Source: Negadavirga shengliensis (lineage in GTDB: Bacteria > Bacteroidota > Bacteroidia > Cytophagales > Cyclobacteriaceae). From it: 64,000 bases of DNA. Shown here one piece after another: positions 1 through 9,283 of this stretch. The stretch covers positions 372,001 through 436,000 of the forward strand of contig NZ_JBHSJJ010000001.1 of assembly GCF_042652345.1 (NCBI RefSeq). Reading direction: 5' to 3'. Position 1 is the stretch's first letter, and each line of letters begins with the position of its first letter. The translations under genes were made by a program, and so were the position numbers. The notes beneath the pieces are model-generated. The model did not search any database. It saw nothing but the letters and a program-made list of their open reading frames with translations, and had not been told where the DNA came from.

Positions 1-545
1 AGGGGTTGGTGTACATTTTTCTCATGTAGGATTGGTATTTGGTTAGTAAAGATAAATTTCTGGCTTTTTGTTAGGGAAAAAGGTGACCCCGCTGCACCAT
101 TCTTGACCGGCAAAACTGCCCGTGTCAAAAAACTTTTTCCGCACCGGATAATAATACCCACAAGTATCAACTATCGCTTTTATGATCCTTTAAAACCCAG
201 TTAAAAGTAAATAAGGCTTTTGGCAATTACAATACCTTTTGAATAAATTATTCAAATAAAACGCTTTTTATTAAATGTTAAATACAAATAAATATATTTT
301 AATGGATAAAATAAGGCAACATGGTCCCCAGATACCTTCATTGTATTTTACATAAGGGATGACATTGAATAGAAAGGGGAGGGGTAAAAAATATAAAAAT
401 AAAAGTAACGGGAGACCTGTTCAACCATATTCAAAAGAAGAGGCCACACCCAGCTCAACTGCAACCACAAGTAATTCCCTATCCCCAACGGAATTTGACA
501 CAAATACCGAAAATCGGATCACTATGATTCCCTGGGATTTGTCGG
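1..545. other. Gene-free left edge with AT-rich palindrome
   Basis: I see no convincing gene here. At 238-256 there is a near-perfect palindrome with 9-base arms (TTTGAATAA and TTATTCAAA around one central base), followed by very AT-rich DNA to about 310. It could be an operator or just AT-rich spacer. A 72-codon frame at 359-577 is basic and low in complexity, shows no domain or signal, and runs 32 bases into the end of the convergent dehydrogenase gene, so I do not call it. Any gene to the left would lie outside the window. Confidence 0.4.
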
Positions 546-1667
546 TCAAAATCCCGCCGCTTTGTCTACAGGATTAATCAGGGGCAGGCCATGGTAATAA
601 CGCCGTACATTTTCTACAAATACCTTTTGACTCCTGACATGCGAATATTGGGACCTTCCAGAGATGTGTGATGTCACGATGACATTGGGGTATTTCCAAA
701 GCGCATGGTCTGCGGGCAAAGGCTCCGGATCCGTTACATCCAAACCTGCCCCTGCCAATTTACCTTCGTCCAAAGCCCTCATCAGGTCCCTGGTGTTGGT
801 TACCTTTCCCCTGGAGATGTTGATAAAATAGGCATCTTCCGGTAATTTTTTGAACACTTCCCAATCAAACATCCCTTCTGTTTTGCGGGTGTGGGGTACG
901 GCAGACACCAGGATATTGGCTTGCTCAAGAACTTTATCCAAGCCACCGAAATTCATGTCGTACAGCTCATCAACCATATTTCCCGTCGTTTCCTGGGTTA
1001 AAGGCCTGATATCGGCAGCCACCACTTTCAAATCCATGGCTTTGGCCCTGCGGGCGATTTCCCTGCCTATTCCCCCAAAGCCTACGATCCCCATGGTAAG
1101 GTCCCTCATTTCCACCTGCCTGTCCACTCCTTTCCAGCGGCTGGAGGTCATGTTCAGCGACTGTTCTTTGATCCCCCGGGTCAAGGAAAACAGCAATCCA
1201 AAAGTATGTTCAGCAATGGCTGGCCCGTAGCAACCCTTTGCATTGGTAAGCATGATTTCATCCCTGTGTATCATTTCCGGATAAAGGTAGTTTTCCACGC
1301 CCGCCGACATGCTGTGCACCCATTTCATATTGCCGGCCTTTTTGAGGTCTGCTTCGTTGATGAATCCAAAACAGGCCTCTATCTCAGGAAGAAAACTTGC
1401 TTTCTCAGCATTTCCTGCCGCTTTGACGAGTATGATTTCATTCGAAATGCTGCGAACCTGCTGTTCCAGGTCCGGATCCAAGCCAGAAGAGAGCCAGATC
1501 CTAAGCGGGCCCTCGCGTCTTTTTGTGTGGTCGGAAGCAACAGCTTCACCGCCATAGGCAAAGGCACTGCCAGCGGGAAGCATTGACCCCGCACTTATGA
1601 GCAAGCCGTTTTGTGCCATTGTTTTTAGAAATTTCCTCCTGTTTCCTGTAAGGCTTCGGTTTTTCAT
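546..1667 (-). CDS. Exported D-2-hydroxyacid dehydrogenase (NAD-binding)
   Basis: A 373-residue NAD(P)-dependent D-2-hydroxyacid dehydrogenase, the family that interconverts 2-hydroxyacids and 2-oxoacids. The Rossmann motif GFGGIG is at residues 196-201, and the catalytic triad is visible as Arg286 (ISRG), Glu315 (DPEPLP) and His334 (SHISG). The N-terminus has a twin-arginine signal (NRRKFLK at 9-15, then a hydrophobic stretch ending near AFA at 37), which suggests folded export to the periplasm; that is unusual for a normally cytosolic family but common in environmental Bacteroidota. It is transcribed away from the SDR gene at 1796, from which it is separated by 128 bases. Substrate not predictable from sequence. 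Confidence 0.88.
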   Translation of the reverse strand: MKNRSLTGNRRKFLKTMAQNGLLISAGSMLPAGSAFAYGGEAVASDHTKRREGPLRIWLSSGLDPDLEQQVRSISNEIILVKAAGNAEKASFLPEIEACFGFINEADLKKAGNMKWVHSMSAGVENYLYPEMIHRDEIMLTNAKGCYGPAIAEHTFGLLFSLTRGIKEQSLNMTSSRWKGVDRQVEMRDLTMGIVGFGGIGREIARRAKAMDLKVVAADIRPLTQETTGNMVDELYDMNFGGLDKVLEQANILVSAVPHTRKTEGMFDWEVFKKLPEDAYFINISRGKVTNTRDLMRALDEGKLAGAGLDVTDPEPLPADHALWKYPNVIVTSHISGRSQYSHVRSQKVFVENVRRYYHGLPLINPVDKAAGF

Positions 1668-1795
1668 AATCAGTTGGGTTTTATCCTGTTAATTTTTCGA
1701 GATGATTAAATTTAACCAAAAGCCACGGGGATAGGAAGGGAAAATACTTGAAATTCATTATTTTAGGATTTTAGGCATATTGAAAAAATGAACCA

Positions 1796-2557
1796 ATGAA
1801 CCCACATCAAAGATTTCAAAACCAGGTAGCCGTAATCACAGGGGCTGCCGATGGCATAGGCAAGGGGATTGCCGAAAGGCTGGGCGCGGAAGGCGCATCA
1901 CTGGCATTATGGGATATCCGGGACAAAAAGCTCTTGGACCTGCAGACACAATGGGAGGAAAAAGGATGGAAAGTGAAAGCTTATAAAGTGGACATTTCCG
2001 ACGAAAGGGCAGTGGAAGAAGGTTATCGGCAGGTCATCAATGATTTTGGCCAGTTGGATATGGTCGCCAACTCCGCGGGAATCGTAGGTCCCACCCAAAT
2101 CAAAATCACCGATTATCCCACGGAGGAGTTTGATCAGATTTACCGGGTCAATTTAAGGGGATCTTTTTTGGTTTCGAAGTATGCCTTAAAATGGATGGAG
2201 GGAACCAGATATGGAAGGATTCTGCTCATCGCCTCCATTGCCGGCAAGGAAGGCAATCCCAACATGGTGGGCTACTCCGCCACCAAGGCCGGAGTAATCG
2301 GCTTGGTCAAAGCGCTGGGAAAGGAGTATGCCGACAAAGGAATCACCATCAACGGTTTGGCACCGGCCGTCATCCGAACGCCGATGAATGAAGATACGGG
2401 CCCGGAGCAACTGGCTTACATGACTTCCAGGATCCCCATGCAGCGCCTGGGAACGGTAGAGGAAGCGGCATCTCTGGCAGCCTGGATACTTTCCAAAGAA
2501 GCCAGCTTCAATACAGGCTTTGTTTTTGACCTTTCGGGAGGAAGAGCAACCTATTAA
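1796..2557 (+). CDS. SDR family oxidoreductase
   Basis: A 253-residue classical short-chain dehydrogenase/reductase. It shows the cofactor motif TGAADGIG (15-22), NSAG (92-95), the active-site Asn119, Ser147 and the YxxxK pair Tyr160/Lys164, and a C-terminal SGG stretch as in FabG-like sugar or acyl reductases. Asp40 after the second strand (LWDIR) favours NAD over NADP. It is divergent from the exported 2-hydroxyacid dehydrogenase, and the two could act on related hydroxy/oxo acids, but that is inference. The first ATG gives the expected length. The gap to the convergent hydrolase (2558-2715) shows no clear terminator. Confidence 0.9.
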   Translation: MNPHQRFQNQVAVITGAADGIGKGIAERLGAEGASLALWDIRDKKLLDLQTQWEEKGWKVKAYKVDISDERAVEEGYRQVINDFGQLDMVANSAGIVGPTQIKITDYPTEEFDQIYRVNLRGSFLVSKYALKWMEGTRYGRILLIASIAGKEGNPNMVGYSATKAGVIGLVKALGKEYADKGITINGLAPAVIRTPMNEDTGPEQLAYMTSRIPMQRLGTVEEAASLAAWILSKEASFNTGFVFDLSGGRATY

Positions 2558-2715
2558 CCTGACTCGACGCTGTTATTGAAAATTTTAAACGGTGGCAAAA
2601 TCCACATAGCGGGTGGAATTAGATTTTGGCGTGGTCTTTTTTGGGGAAACACTGACCCCAATATGGTCCGATCTAAACCGTCCTGATCTATAGCCGGTAT
2701 ATGCGACCAATCCTC

Positions 2716-3504
2716 TTAAGATGGATCGTCAGGATGCGGGACAGGCGGCTGTAAAAATCTCCTGATAAAAGTCAATGTATCTGTTTCGACCTCAAACATC
2801 CCCATATGAGCCGCATCGGGCAGTTCCAGGTATTCATCCACCACGACCTTATGTGCACTGCTGGCTTCTATGGGGATAGCGGGATCCAGCCTGCCGGCTA
2901 TCAGAAATTTCTTTCCGGGAAATGCTTGCAACACATCCATGTGATCTTTCCTGTCCCGCATGGCTTTGGTATAGGCTATCAAGGTATCAACAGGGATTTT
3001 TAACCCTATATCAACAAGCCCATCTATCCGTGCCTTATGCTGCTCTAGCTGAGGGAACGCAAACAGTTGGGGAATAAAGGATTTCACAAACGGTTTTGTC
3101 CCGTTTTTCTCCAGAAAAGCGATGGTTTTGTTCCGGCTTTCTTTTTTTTCCTCACTGTCCGCAAAAGCTGTGGAATGAAATAAACCCAATGCATGCAGCT
3201 CATCACCTGCTTTTTTGGCCAAAGCAAGGGCCACATACCCTCCGAGAGAATGTCCGATGACGGTGGGTGACCGCAACCCGATGGCCTTCATCCAATCATA
3301 GAGCTTTGAGGCAATGTATTCCAGGTCGAAAGAAGTTTTGGGCAAGGGGCTTTCCCCGAAGCCGGGGAGATCCGGGCATACTACCCTATGGCTTCCCGAA
3401 AGCGCCTTCTGGAAGTCTGCCCAGATTTCCTTGGTCTCGCAAAACCCGTGGATCAACACCACTGGCCCGCCTTGGCCCATATCTGTATAAGCGATATCAA
3501 GCAT
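2716..3504 (-). CDS. Alpha/beta hydrolase
   Basis: A 262-residue alpha/beta hydrolase fold protein. The oxyanion HG is at 19-20 (LIHGFCET), the nucleophile elbow GHSLGG puts Ser86 in place, and Asp207 (GRLDP) and His233 (AAHMG) complete the triad. It has no signal peptide, so it should be cytosolic. Its start codon overlaps the end of the upstream GH5 gene by 8 bases, pointing to translational coupling. Esterase, lactonase and C-C hydrolase members look alike, so the substrate is unknown. Confidence 0.88.
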   Translation of the reverse strand: MLDIAYTDMGQGGPVVLIHGFCETKEIWADFQKALSGSHRVVCPDLPGFGESPLPKTSFDLEYIASKLYDWMKAIGLRSPTVIGHSLGGYVALALAKKAGDELHALGLFHSTAFADSEEKKESRNKTIAFLEKNGTKPFVKSFIPQLFAFPQLEQHKARIDGLVDIGLKIPVDTLIAYTKAMRDRKDHMDVLQAFPGKKFLIAGRLDPAIPIEASSAHKVVVDEYLELPDAAHMGMFEVETDTLTFIRRFLQPPVPHPDDPS

Positions 3505-4657
3505 ATTTCATCAACAACTGTAACAATTTTCGGTCAAGTTTCTCTCCATACCAGTCTTCATATTCAATGTCTGTCCTGCCGGAGTTGAGAATTCCAAATG
3601 TCCCTGAGAATTCCCATAAACCAAATCCGATGCCATTCTCGTGTAAAATATCCAGTATGTCCCCGAACCAGGCCAGAAATACTGGATGGGGTGTCTTGTT
3701 ATAGCAACCCAACTCCCCGCAGTGTACCCCCACTCCCTTGTGGAGCAATTCCACCCATGGCTCATAATGTTTTACCAGGTCCTCGCGGCTATAATAGCGT
3801 TCATTGTAGGTGCCGGGCCAGGTAGGTTCCGGCAGAATATCGGGGTCTGTATAAACCCAGGGAGCCTTGTGATGGGATATATGCATAGGGAAGTACCCTC
3901 TGCAGCTTTGGTGCAGATCAAGGTCTGCCAGTTCGGGTACCGCAATGCCTCCACCTCCGTTGCCGTCCGCTACCACCAGTCTCTTCTTGTTGACACTCTT
4001 TATGGTCTTCAAAGCTGCTTCGGCCACTTTTCTGTATTCTTCCACCGGGACAGGTCCTCCCGGCGAATGCTGGTTATTGGGATCTTCCCGCTTGTACGGT
4101 TCATTGACAAGATCAAAACTCAGCTTTTTGGAAGAAACATTTTTATAGCGCTTGGACCACATTTCCCAATGGGCACAGAAGGCGTCCAATGCTTCCTGGT
4201 CTTCCCAAAGGTTATAGGGTTCTTGAAAGCCTGCATTGATACAGAAACCGGGTGCGCGGTGTAAATTTAGGCTTACATGTAATCCATGTGTATGGCATTT
4301 GTCCACCAAATCGTCTATCTCCTCGAGTCGGCGTTCGTCAAACTGCAGCACCTCATCGGGGGTAATAGGTTTGGAACGGTCAAAATCCAGATAGCTGGGA
4401 TAGGAAATGGGAATCCTGGCAAAGTTAAAGCCCCAATCCTCCATCCATTTGAAATATTCAGCCTTGTTTTTTCTCCCTTTGTCTGCTTCGGGATTAAAAA
4501 AATCAAGCAAATTAAACCCTCTCCATTTAGGGAGTTTATTTTTGGTTTTGTTGAGGCCCGCTGCCAAGGGCGGATTGCTTACACCCAGGCCCACACCTGC
4601 AGTGATCAAAGCGGTTTTTCTTAAAAAATCCCGCCTTTGGTTCATTTTAGGATTCAT
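3497..4657 (-). CDS. Tat-exported glycoside hydrolase family 5-like protein
   Basis: Glycosidase of the cellulase/GH5 type, 386 residues from the ATG at 4657. A longer frame opens at 4708, but the extra 17 residues are not signal-like. The N-terminus carries a twin-arginine motif (NQRRDFLRK) and a hydrophobic segment, so the protein is exported folded. The acid/base glutamate is in LVNEPY (about residue 186) and the likely nucleophile in HCGELG (about 315), with conserved RIP and NLHRAPG strands typical of clan A. An alternative start is the next Met at 4645. It overlaps the hydrolase downstream by 8 bases, so the two probably form an operon. The glycan target is not evident; endoglucanase or beta-glucosidase-like activity are both possible. 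Confidence 0.85.
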   Translation of the reverse strand: MNPKMNQRRDFLRKTALITAGVGLGVSNPPLAAGLNKTKNKLPKWRGFNLLDFFNPEADKGRKNKAEYFKWMEDWGFNFARIPISYPSYLDFDRSKPITPDEVLQFDERRLEEIDDLVDKCHTHGLHVSLNLHRAPGFCINAGFQEPYNLWEDQEALDAFCAHWEMWSKRYKNVSSKKLSFDLVNEPYKREDPNNQHSPGGPVPVEEYRKVAEAALKTIKSVNKKRLVVADGNGGGGIAVPELADLDLHQSCRGYFPMHISHHKAPWVYTDPDILPEPTWPGTYNERYYSREDLVKHYEPWVELLHKGVGVHCGELGCYNKTPHPVFLAWFGDILDILHENGIGFGLWEFSGTFGILNSGRTDIEYEDWYGEKLDRKLLQLLMKYA

Positions 4658-4829
4658 TTTAATCGGTTTATTAGGTTCTGATAATAACTGGAGGCATATC
4701 TGCTCCATAGTAAACCTTCCGGTTTATCCATGTCAAAATAAAAAATTATACCGTAAAAAAATCATCGAAAGGTAAAAGAAGGCATAAATCTGGTTTAACC
4801 GGCAAAATTATAGCAAAAATGCCTGTCGC

Positions 4830-6746
4830 TTATCGTTTGGCGTAGGTTATCCCCATCATTTCCCGGACGGCCTTAGCAATTCCTTCAGGATCAAAACCAC
4901 ATTCACGGTGAAGCTGTATCTGCTCGCCGTGTTCAATCACTTCATCCGGTATACCCAGCCTTTTCACCTCACTGTGGTAGCCATGGTCAACCATCCATTC
5001 CAATACGGCGCTGCCAAATCCTCCCATCAAACAGCCGTCTTCGACAGTGATTACTTTCTTGAATTTGCCAAAGATTTCATGCAACAAGGCTCCATCCAAC
5101 GGCTTTACAAACCGCATATCGTAATGTGCCGGATTTAATCCCTCCGCTTTAAGCATTCCGGTGGCATCTTTGGCATAATTTCCAATATGGCCTATGGTCA
5201 GGATAGCCAGTTCCTCGCCCTCCTTGATGATCCTCCCTTGGCCAAGGGGAACCGCTCTCAGCTCTTTTTTCCAGTCCAACATCACACCTTGTCCTCTTGG
5301 ATAACGGATGGAATACGGGCCTTCATATAAAGAGGCGGAATACATCAGGTTACGCAATTCCTCCTCATTCATCGGCGCACTGACTACCATGTTTGGGAGA
5401 CACCTGAAAAAAGCGAGATCATACGCTCCATGATGAGTAGGGCCGTCTGCTCCTGCGAATCCGGCCCGGTCAAGACAAAAGACCACGGGCAAATCCTGCA
5501 GACAGACATCATGGATTACCTGATCATAGGCTCTCTGCATAAAGGTGCTGTATATGTTACAAAAGGGTTTGAGCCCCTGTGTCGCCAATCCAGCCGAAAA
5601 TGTAACCGCATGCTGCTCCGCAATGCCCACGTCAAAAGACCGGTCAGGAAAGGCTTTCATCATGATATTCATAGAGGAGCCGGAAGGCATGGCGGGGGTG
5701 ACGCCCACGATTTTCTCATTTTTTTTTGCTAATTCCACTAATGTATGGCCAAATACGTCTTGGTACTTGGGGGCTTGGGGACCTGTAGTGATTTTTTTGG
5801 CAATCTCTCCCGTGATTTTGTCAAATTTTCCGGGGGCATGCCATTTGGTCTGGTCCCTTTCGGCCGGCCCATATCCTTTTCCTTTTACAGTTACACAATG
5901 CAGGATTTTCGGTCCGGGAATGTCCTTCATGTCATTCAAAACCTCCACCAAATGGTTGACATCATGTCCGTCTATAGGTCCAAAATACCTAAGGTTAAGG
6001 GACTCGAAGAGGTTACTCTGTTTTAAGAGGGCGGATTTGATGGCACCTTCCACTTTAGAAACAACATCTTGCGCGCTAAAGCCGAATTTGCTGATTTTCC
6101 CCAAAAGATGCCAGACTTCATCCTTCACCTTATTATAGGTATGGGAAGTAGTAATATCGGTAAGATAATCCTTGAGAGCCCCCACATTGGGGTCTATGGA
6201 CATGCAGTTATCGTTAAGGATAATCAGCAGGTTGGTATCTGATACACCGGCGTGGTTCATGGCTTCAAAAGCCATACCCCCTGTCAACGCACCGTCCCCG
6301 ATCACCGCCACGTGCTGCCTGTGCTTTTCTCCCTTGTATTTTGAGGCCATGGCCATGCCCAAAGCCGCAGAAATGGAGGTGCTGGAATGTCCCACCCCAA
6401 AAGCATCGTATTCGCTTTCTTTTATTTTTGGAAAACCGGAAAGCCCCTTATAAACTCGGTTGGTATGAAATATTTCCCTTCTGCCTGTCAGGATTTTATG
6501 GCCATAAGCCTGATGACCCACATCCCATACCAGTTGATCATCAGGGGTCTTCAATACATAATGCAGCGCCACGGTCAACTCCACCACGCCAAGTCCAGCA
6601 CCAAAATGTCCTCCATACACGGACACGTGGTCAATGATAAACTGCCTGAGTTCATCACAAATCTGAACCAGCTTATCCTTGTCAAACTTTCTCAAATCCT
6701 GCGGGTTCTGGATTTGCGCGAGCAGTTTTCCGGGTTCTATTTGCAT
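4830..6746 (-). CDS. dxs: 1-deoxy-D-xylulose-5-phosphate synthase
   Basis: First enzyme of the non-mevalonate isoprenoid pathway: joins pyruvate and glyceraldehyde 3-phosphate to make DXP, using thiamine diphosphate. The ThDP/Mg motif is GDGALTGG followed about 25 residues later by NDNCMSI. The N-terminus shows the family pattern VYGGHFGAGLGVVELT and WDVGHQAYGHKILTGR, and the transketolase C-terminal domain is complete, for 638 residues. The frame opens at 6785, but the Met at 6746 (MQIEPGKLL) matches the family start better. It is divergent from scpA. A TAATTTTG element on the minus strand at 6904-6911 could be its -10-type box, without an obvious -33 partner. Confidence 0.97.
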   Translation of the reverse strand: MQIEPGKLLAQIQNPQDLRKFDKDKLVQICDELRQFIIDHVSVYGGHFGAGLGVVELTVALHYVLKTPDDQLVWDVGHQAYGHKILTGRREIFHTNRVYKGLSGFPKIKESEYDAFGVGHSSTSISAALGMAMASKYKGEKHRQHVAVIGDGALTGGMAFEAMNHAGVSDTNLLIILNDNCMSIDPNVGALKDYLTDITTSHTYNKVKDEVWHLLGKISKFGFSAQDVVSKVEGAIKSALLKQSNLFESLNLRYFGPIDGHDVNHLVEVLNDMKDIPGPKILHCVTVKGKGYGPAERDQTKWHAPGKFDKITGEIAKKITTGPQAPKYQDVFGHTLVELAKKNEKIVGVTPAMPSGSSMNIMMKAFPDRSFDVGIAEQHAVTFSAGLATQGLKPFCNIYSTFMQRAYDQVIHDVCLQDLPVVFCLDRAGFAGADGPTHHGAYDLAFFRCLPNMVVSAPMNEEELRNLMYSASLYEGPYSIRYPRGQGVMLDWKKELRAVPLGQGRIIKEGEELAILTIGHIGNYAKDATGMLKAEGLNPAHYDMRFVKPLDGALLHEIFGKFKKVITVEDGCLMGGFGSAVLEWMVDHGYHSEVKRLGIPDEVIEHGEQIQLHRECGFDPEGIAKAVREMMGITYAKR

Positions 6747-6868
6747 TTGTATTTTATCTTTGTAAAAATTTATAACTCCTGACACGAAAGAATGTTTAAT
6801 TATAGGAATAATTATTTAACATCCCATGGGCCAGCGAGGAATTTAATCGGTATCGGTATATATTTAAC

Positions 6869-6887
6869 AAGATATATAATATCTTTG
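6869..6887 (+). promoter_or_regulatory. Candidate scpA promoter with overlapping palindrome
   Basis: TATCTTTG at 6880-6887 is an exact match to the Bacteroidota TAnnTTTG element, 45 bases before the scpA start. It overlaps a perfect inverted repeat, AAGATATATAATATCTT at 6869-6885 (7-base arms). No TTTG is seen about 20 bases upstream. The palindrome could be an operator or a chance result of AT richness. Confidence 0.4.
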
Positions 6888-6931
6888 AATTCAATAAGAA
6901 TCACAAAATTAGCAAAAAATTATAGTATCCA

Positions 6932-7687
6932 GTGAGTTTTGAAATCAAATTGCCTCTGTTTGAGGGACCATTTGACCTGATGCTGTTCTTTATAGAGCGG
7001 GATGAGCTTGATATCTATGATATTCCCATTTCCAAAATCACCAACGACTTCCTCGATTATATCCACCAATTGGAGAAAATGGAGATAGAGGTGGCAAGTG
7101 AATTTATCCTCTTTGCCGCCACACTGATGAAAATAAAATCCAAAATGCTGCTGCCCCGACCGGAACTCAATGAAGACGGAGTAGAGATAGATCCAAGGGA
7201 GGAGCTGATCCGGCATCTGCTGGAATATAAAAAGTATAAATCCGTATTAGGGACACTTGCGAATATGGAGGAAGAAAGAATGTCCAAATGGAACCGTGGC
7301 AATGTGGAGGAGGAACTCAAGGGACTGGCCAAAGCAGACAATGTAGATGCGGAAATGCAGGATCTGGACCTTTACAGATTGCTGAAGGTTTACCAAAAAG
7401 TATTGGCAAAATATGTGTCCAGAAGTGATGACACAAAACATACCGTCATACAGTATCCGTATACCATTGAGCAGCAAAAGGAACTGGTTTTGGATAAATT
7501 AAGGGATAAATCGAAAATTCCGTTTACGGATTTCATAGATTTGAAACCGGATAAAATTTTTATAGTGTATACATTTTTGGCCATTTTGGAATTATTACAG
7601 TTGGCGCTGGTTACCATAAGGATAGGGGAGGGGTTCAATAATTTTTGGGTTGAAAAATTAGAGGCAATACCAGTTCAAAACGTATGA
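6932..7687 (+). CDS. scpA: Segregation and condensation protein A (ScpA)
   Basis: The kleisin subunit of the bacterial SMC condensin complex, which compacts and segregates the chromosome. The 251-residue protein has the typical N-terminus (PLFEGPFDLMLFFIERDELD, residues 8-27), the ASEFILFAATLMKIKSKMLLP helix, and a C-terminal winged-helix segment (FLAILELLQLALV) that binds the SMC head. It starts with GTG at 6932; no in-frame ATG would give the conserved N-terminus. It overlaps the next gene by 4 bases (ATGA), so the two are translationally coupled. ScpB and Smc are not in the window. Confidence 0.95.
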   Translation: MSFEIKLPLFEGPFDLMLFFIERDELDIYDIPISKITNDFLDYIHQLEKMEIEVASEFILFAATLMKIKSKMLLPRPELNEDGVEIDPREELIRHLLEYKKYKSVLGTLANMEEERMSKWNRGNVEEELKGLAKADNVDAEMQDLDLYRLLKVYQKVLAKYVSRSDDTKHTVIQYPYTIEQQKELVLDKLRDKSKIPFTDFIDLKPDKIFIVYTFLAILELLQLALVTIRIGEGFNNFWVEKLEAIPVQNV

Positions 7688-8745
7688 AGTTAGACAATAA
7701 GAAGATTTTCGAAACCTTAAACCCCAATAAGGTTTGGGTGCCTGTTTTGATCGGACTGGGAATCGTATTCTTTATGTTCTACATGGACCCATCTATCAAT
7801 GCCCGGACTTTACGGGGTGTATTTGATGCGTCCACACCGGCTTTGTTACTGGCCATTTTGTTTATTTTCCTTAGGGATGCCGGTTATATCTTTCGAATCA
7901 GGGAAGTGACCGACAAGCACCTTACCTGGGTGAGGGCCATCTATGTGATCATACTTTGGGAATTTGCGTCGGCTGTAACCCCTTCTATCGTAGGAGGGAC
8001 CGCCGTGGCAGTATTTATCCTGCACAAGGAAGGCATAGAATTGGGCAAATCACTTGCCTATGTGATGCTGACGGCCATCATGGACAACCTTTTCTTTGTC
8101 ATCGGGGCCCCAATCATCCTGTTTTTGGCCCAGGGACACATCTTTCCCGAAAGCCGTGTGCTCGAAATGCGCTTAGGTTCCAGTCTTCAGTACCTGTTTT
8201 GGGTAAGTTATTCCCTTTATACCTTTTATTCGCTGCTGATGGCCGGAGCGCTGTTTTACAGGCCCAGGGTCTTCAAGTGGATTTTGTTGAAAATTTTTTC
8301 CATTCAGTGGTTCCGGAAGTGGAAATATCAGGCTCACGTCTATGGAGACCAGATCATAGATGCCAGCAAAAAACTCAAGGGTAAGGGTTTCAAATATTGG
8401 TTCATTATTATCCTGTCCACCGTATTCATATGGTCTTCCCGGTACTGGATGCTCAATGCGCTGATCTCCGCCTATGAAGATCTGGATGTCTTTGAACATA
8501 TTGTCATTTTTGCCAGGCAGATCATCATGTGGATCGTGATGATGATCAGCCCTACACCGGGCAGCAGCGGTACAGCCGAATTTTTCTTCGCACAGTTTTT
8601 TAATGAATTTCTCGGCGGTTACACTTTCGTCACCAGTATTTTATGGCGTATGCTTTCCTATTATCCTTACCTGATTCTAGGCGCCATTTTCTTACCAAAA
8701 TGGATAAGAGAAGTATTTTTTATAAAGAAAAAATCAAAAAAATAA
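7684..8745 (+). CDS. Flippase-like integral membrane protein (LPG synthase TM / UPF0104 family)
   Basis: A 353-residue polytopic membrane protein with about eight hydrophobic segments. It resembles the lysylphosphatidylglycerol synthase transmembrane region/UPF0104 group: the pattern SAVTPSIVGGTAVAVFIL near residue 97 and SPTPGSSGTAEFFFAQFF near 280 are the two conserved Gly/Pro-rich loops. Members without the soluble synthase domain are thought to flip or carry lipids, but the role is not fixed. It overlaps scpA by 4 bases, which implies shared translation rather than shared function. Confidence 0.82.
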   Translation: MKLDNKKIFETLNPNKVWVPVLIGLGIVFFMFYMDPSINARTLRGVFDASTPALLLAILFIFLRDAGYIFRIREVTDKHLTWVRAIYVIILWEFASAVTPSIVGGTAVAVFILHKEGIELGKSLAYVMLTAIMDNLFFVIGAPIILFLAQGHIFPESRVLEMRLGSSLQYLFWVSYSLYTFYSLLMAGALFYRPRVFKWILLKIFSIQWFRKWKYQAHVYGDQIIDASKKLKGKGFKYWFIIILSTVFIWSSRYWMLNALISAYEDLDVFEHIVIFARQIIMWIVMMISPTPGSSGTAEFFFAQFFNEFLGGYTFVTSILWRMLSYYPYLILGAIFLPKWIREVFFIKKKSKK

Positions 8746-8873
8746 TATCCATGTAGCTATTAATAAGACTTTTTTTATTATTTATAATAAATATTCATCA
8801 TCTATTGTAGCATTTTATATTTTTCATTCGTAGAGATGGGAAACCTATTTGTTTAACCCAAAATATCATTGTT

Positions 8874-9116
8874 ATGAAAAGTTTAATTTTGGTTTTAGCT
8901 TTTGTGTTTTCATTGGGACTTTCTGGTGAAATGGCAAATCCAAGCGTAGAAAAGGATGTCACCGGTGACTGCATTGATCCGGAGAAAATAGACCCCAATG
9001 CACCATGCCCGATGATTTACGATCCTGTCTGCGGATGTGACGGCGTCACGTATGCCAACGAGTGCATCGCTGAAAACTCCGGCGTGACGAAGTGGGTAAA
9101 AGGAGAATGTGAATGA
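8874..9116 (+). CDS. Secreted Kazal-type protease inhibitor domain protein
   Basis: An 80-residue secreted protein: signal peptide (MKSLILVLAFVFSLGLSG), a short linker, then one Kazal-like domain with the pattern C-x9-C-x6-YDPVCGCDGVTYANECIA-x11-C. Kazal domains are small disulfide-bonded serine protease inhibitors, best known in animals but also found in Bacteroidota and Planctomycetes. The protein is little more than the inhibitor itself. It is a paralogue of the next gene (9284). Target protease unknown; the cysteine pattern supports the fold better than it supports inhibition. Confidence 0.82.
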   Translation: MKSLILVLAFVFSLGLSGEMANPSVEKDVTGDCIDPEKIDPNAPCPMIYDPVCGCDGVTYANECIAENSGVTKWVKGECE

Positions 9117-9130
9117 TCCATTTCCCCGGA

Positions 9131-9182
9131 AAAGGCCACCATATCTGCTTCTACGGCAACTAGGTAGGCATGGTGGCCCTTT
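9131..9182 (+). terminator. Hairpin after first Kazal gene
   Basis: Perfect 9-bp inverted repeat, GGCCACCAT at 9134-9142 and ATGGTGGCC at 9170-9178, followed by CTTTT. The 27-base loop is long, so it may be a weak terminator that lets some transcription reach the second Kazal gene. Confidence 0.55.
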
Positions 9183-9283
9183 TCCTGATCCTATAAATCT
9201 GCAAATCCCTGGAAAAATTGTAGCACGCTACCAATTTTACCCGTCTAGGATAAAATTTCATTTTCATCCAAAAAACAGGCGCC

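Noticed and set aside
359..577. 72-codon plus-strand frame at the left edge
   Set aside because: Low-complexity basic sequence, no signal or domain, and it overlaps the convergent dehydrogenase gene by 32 bases.
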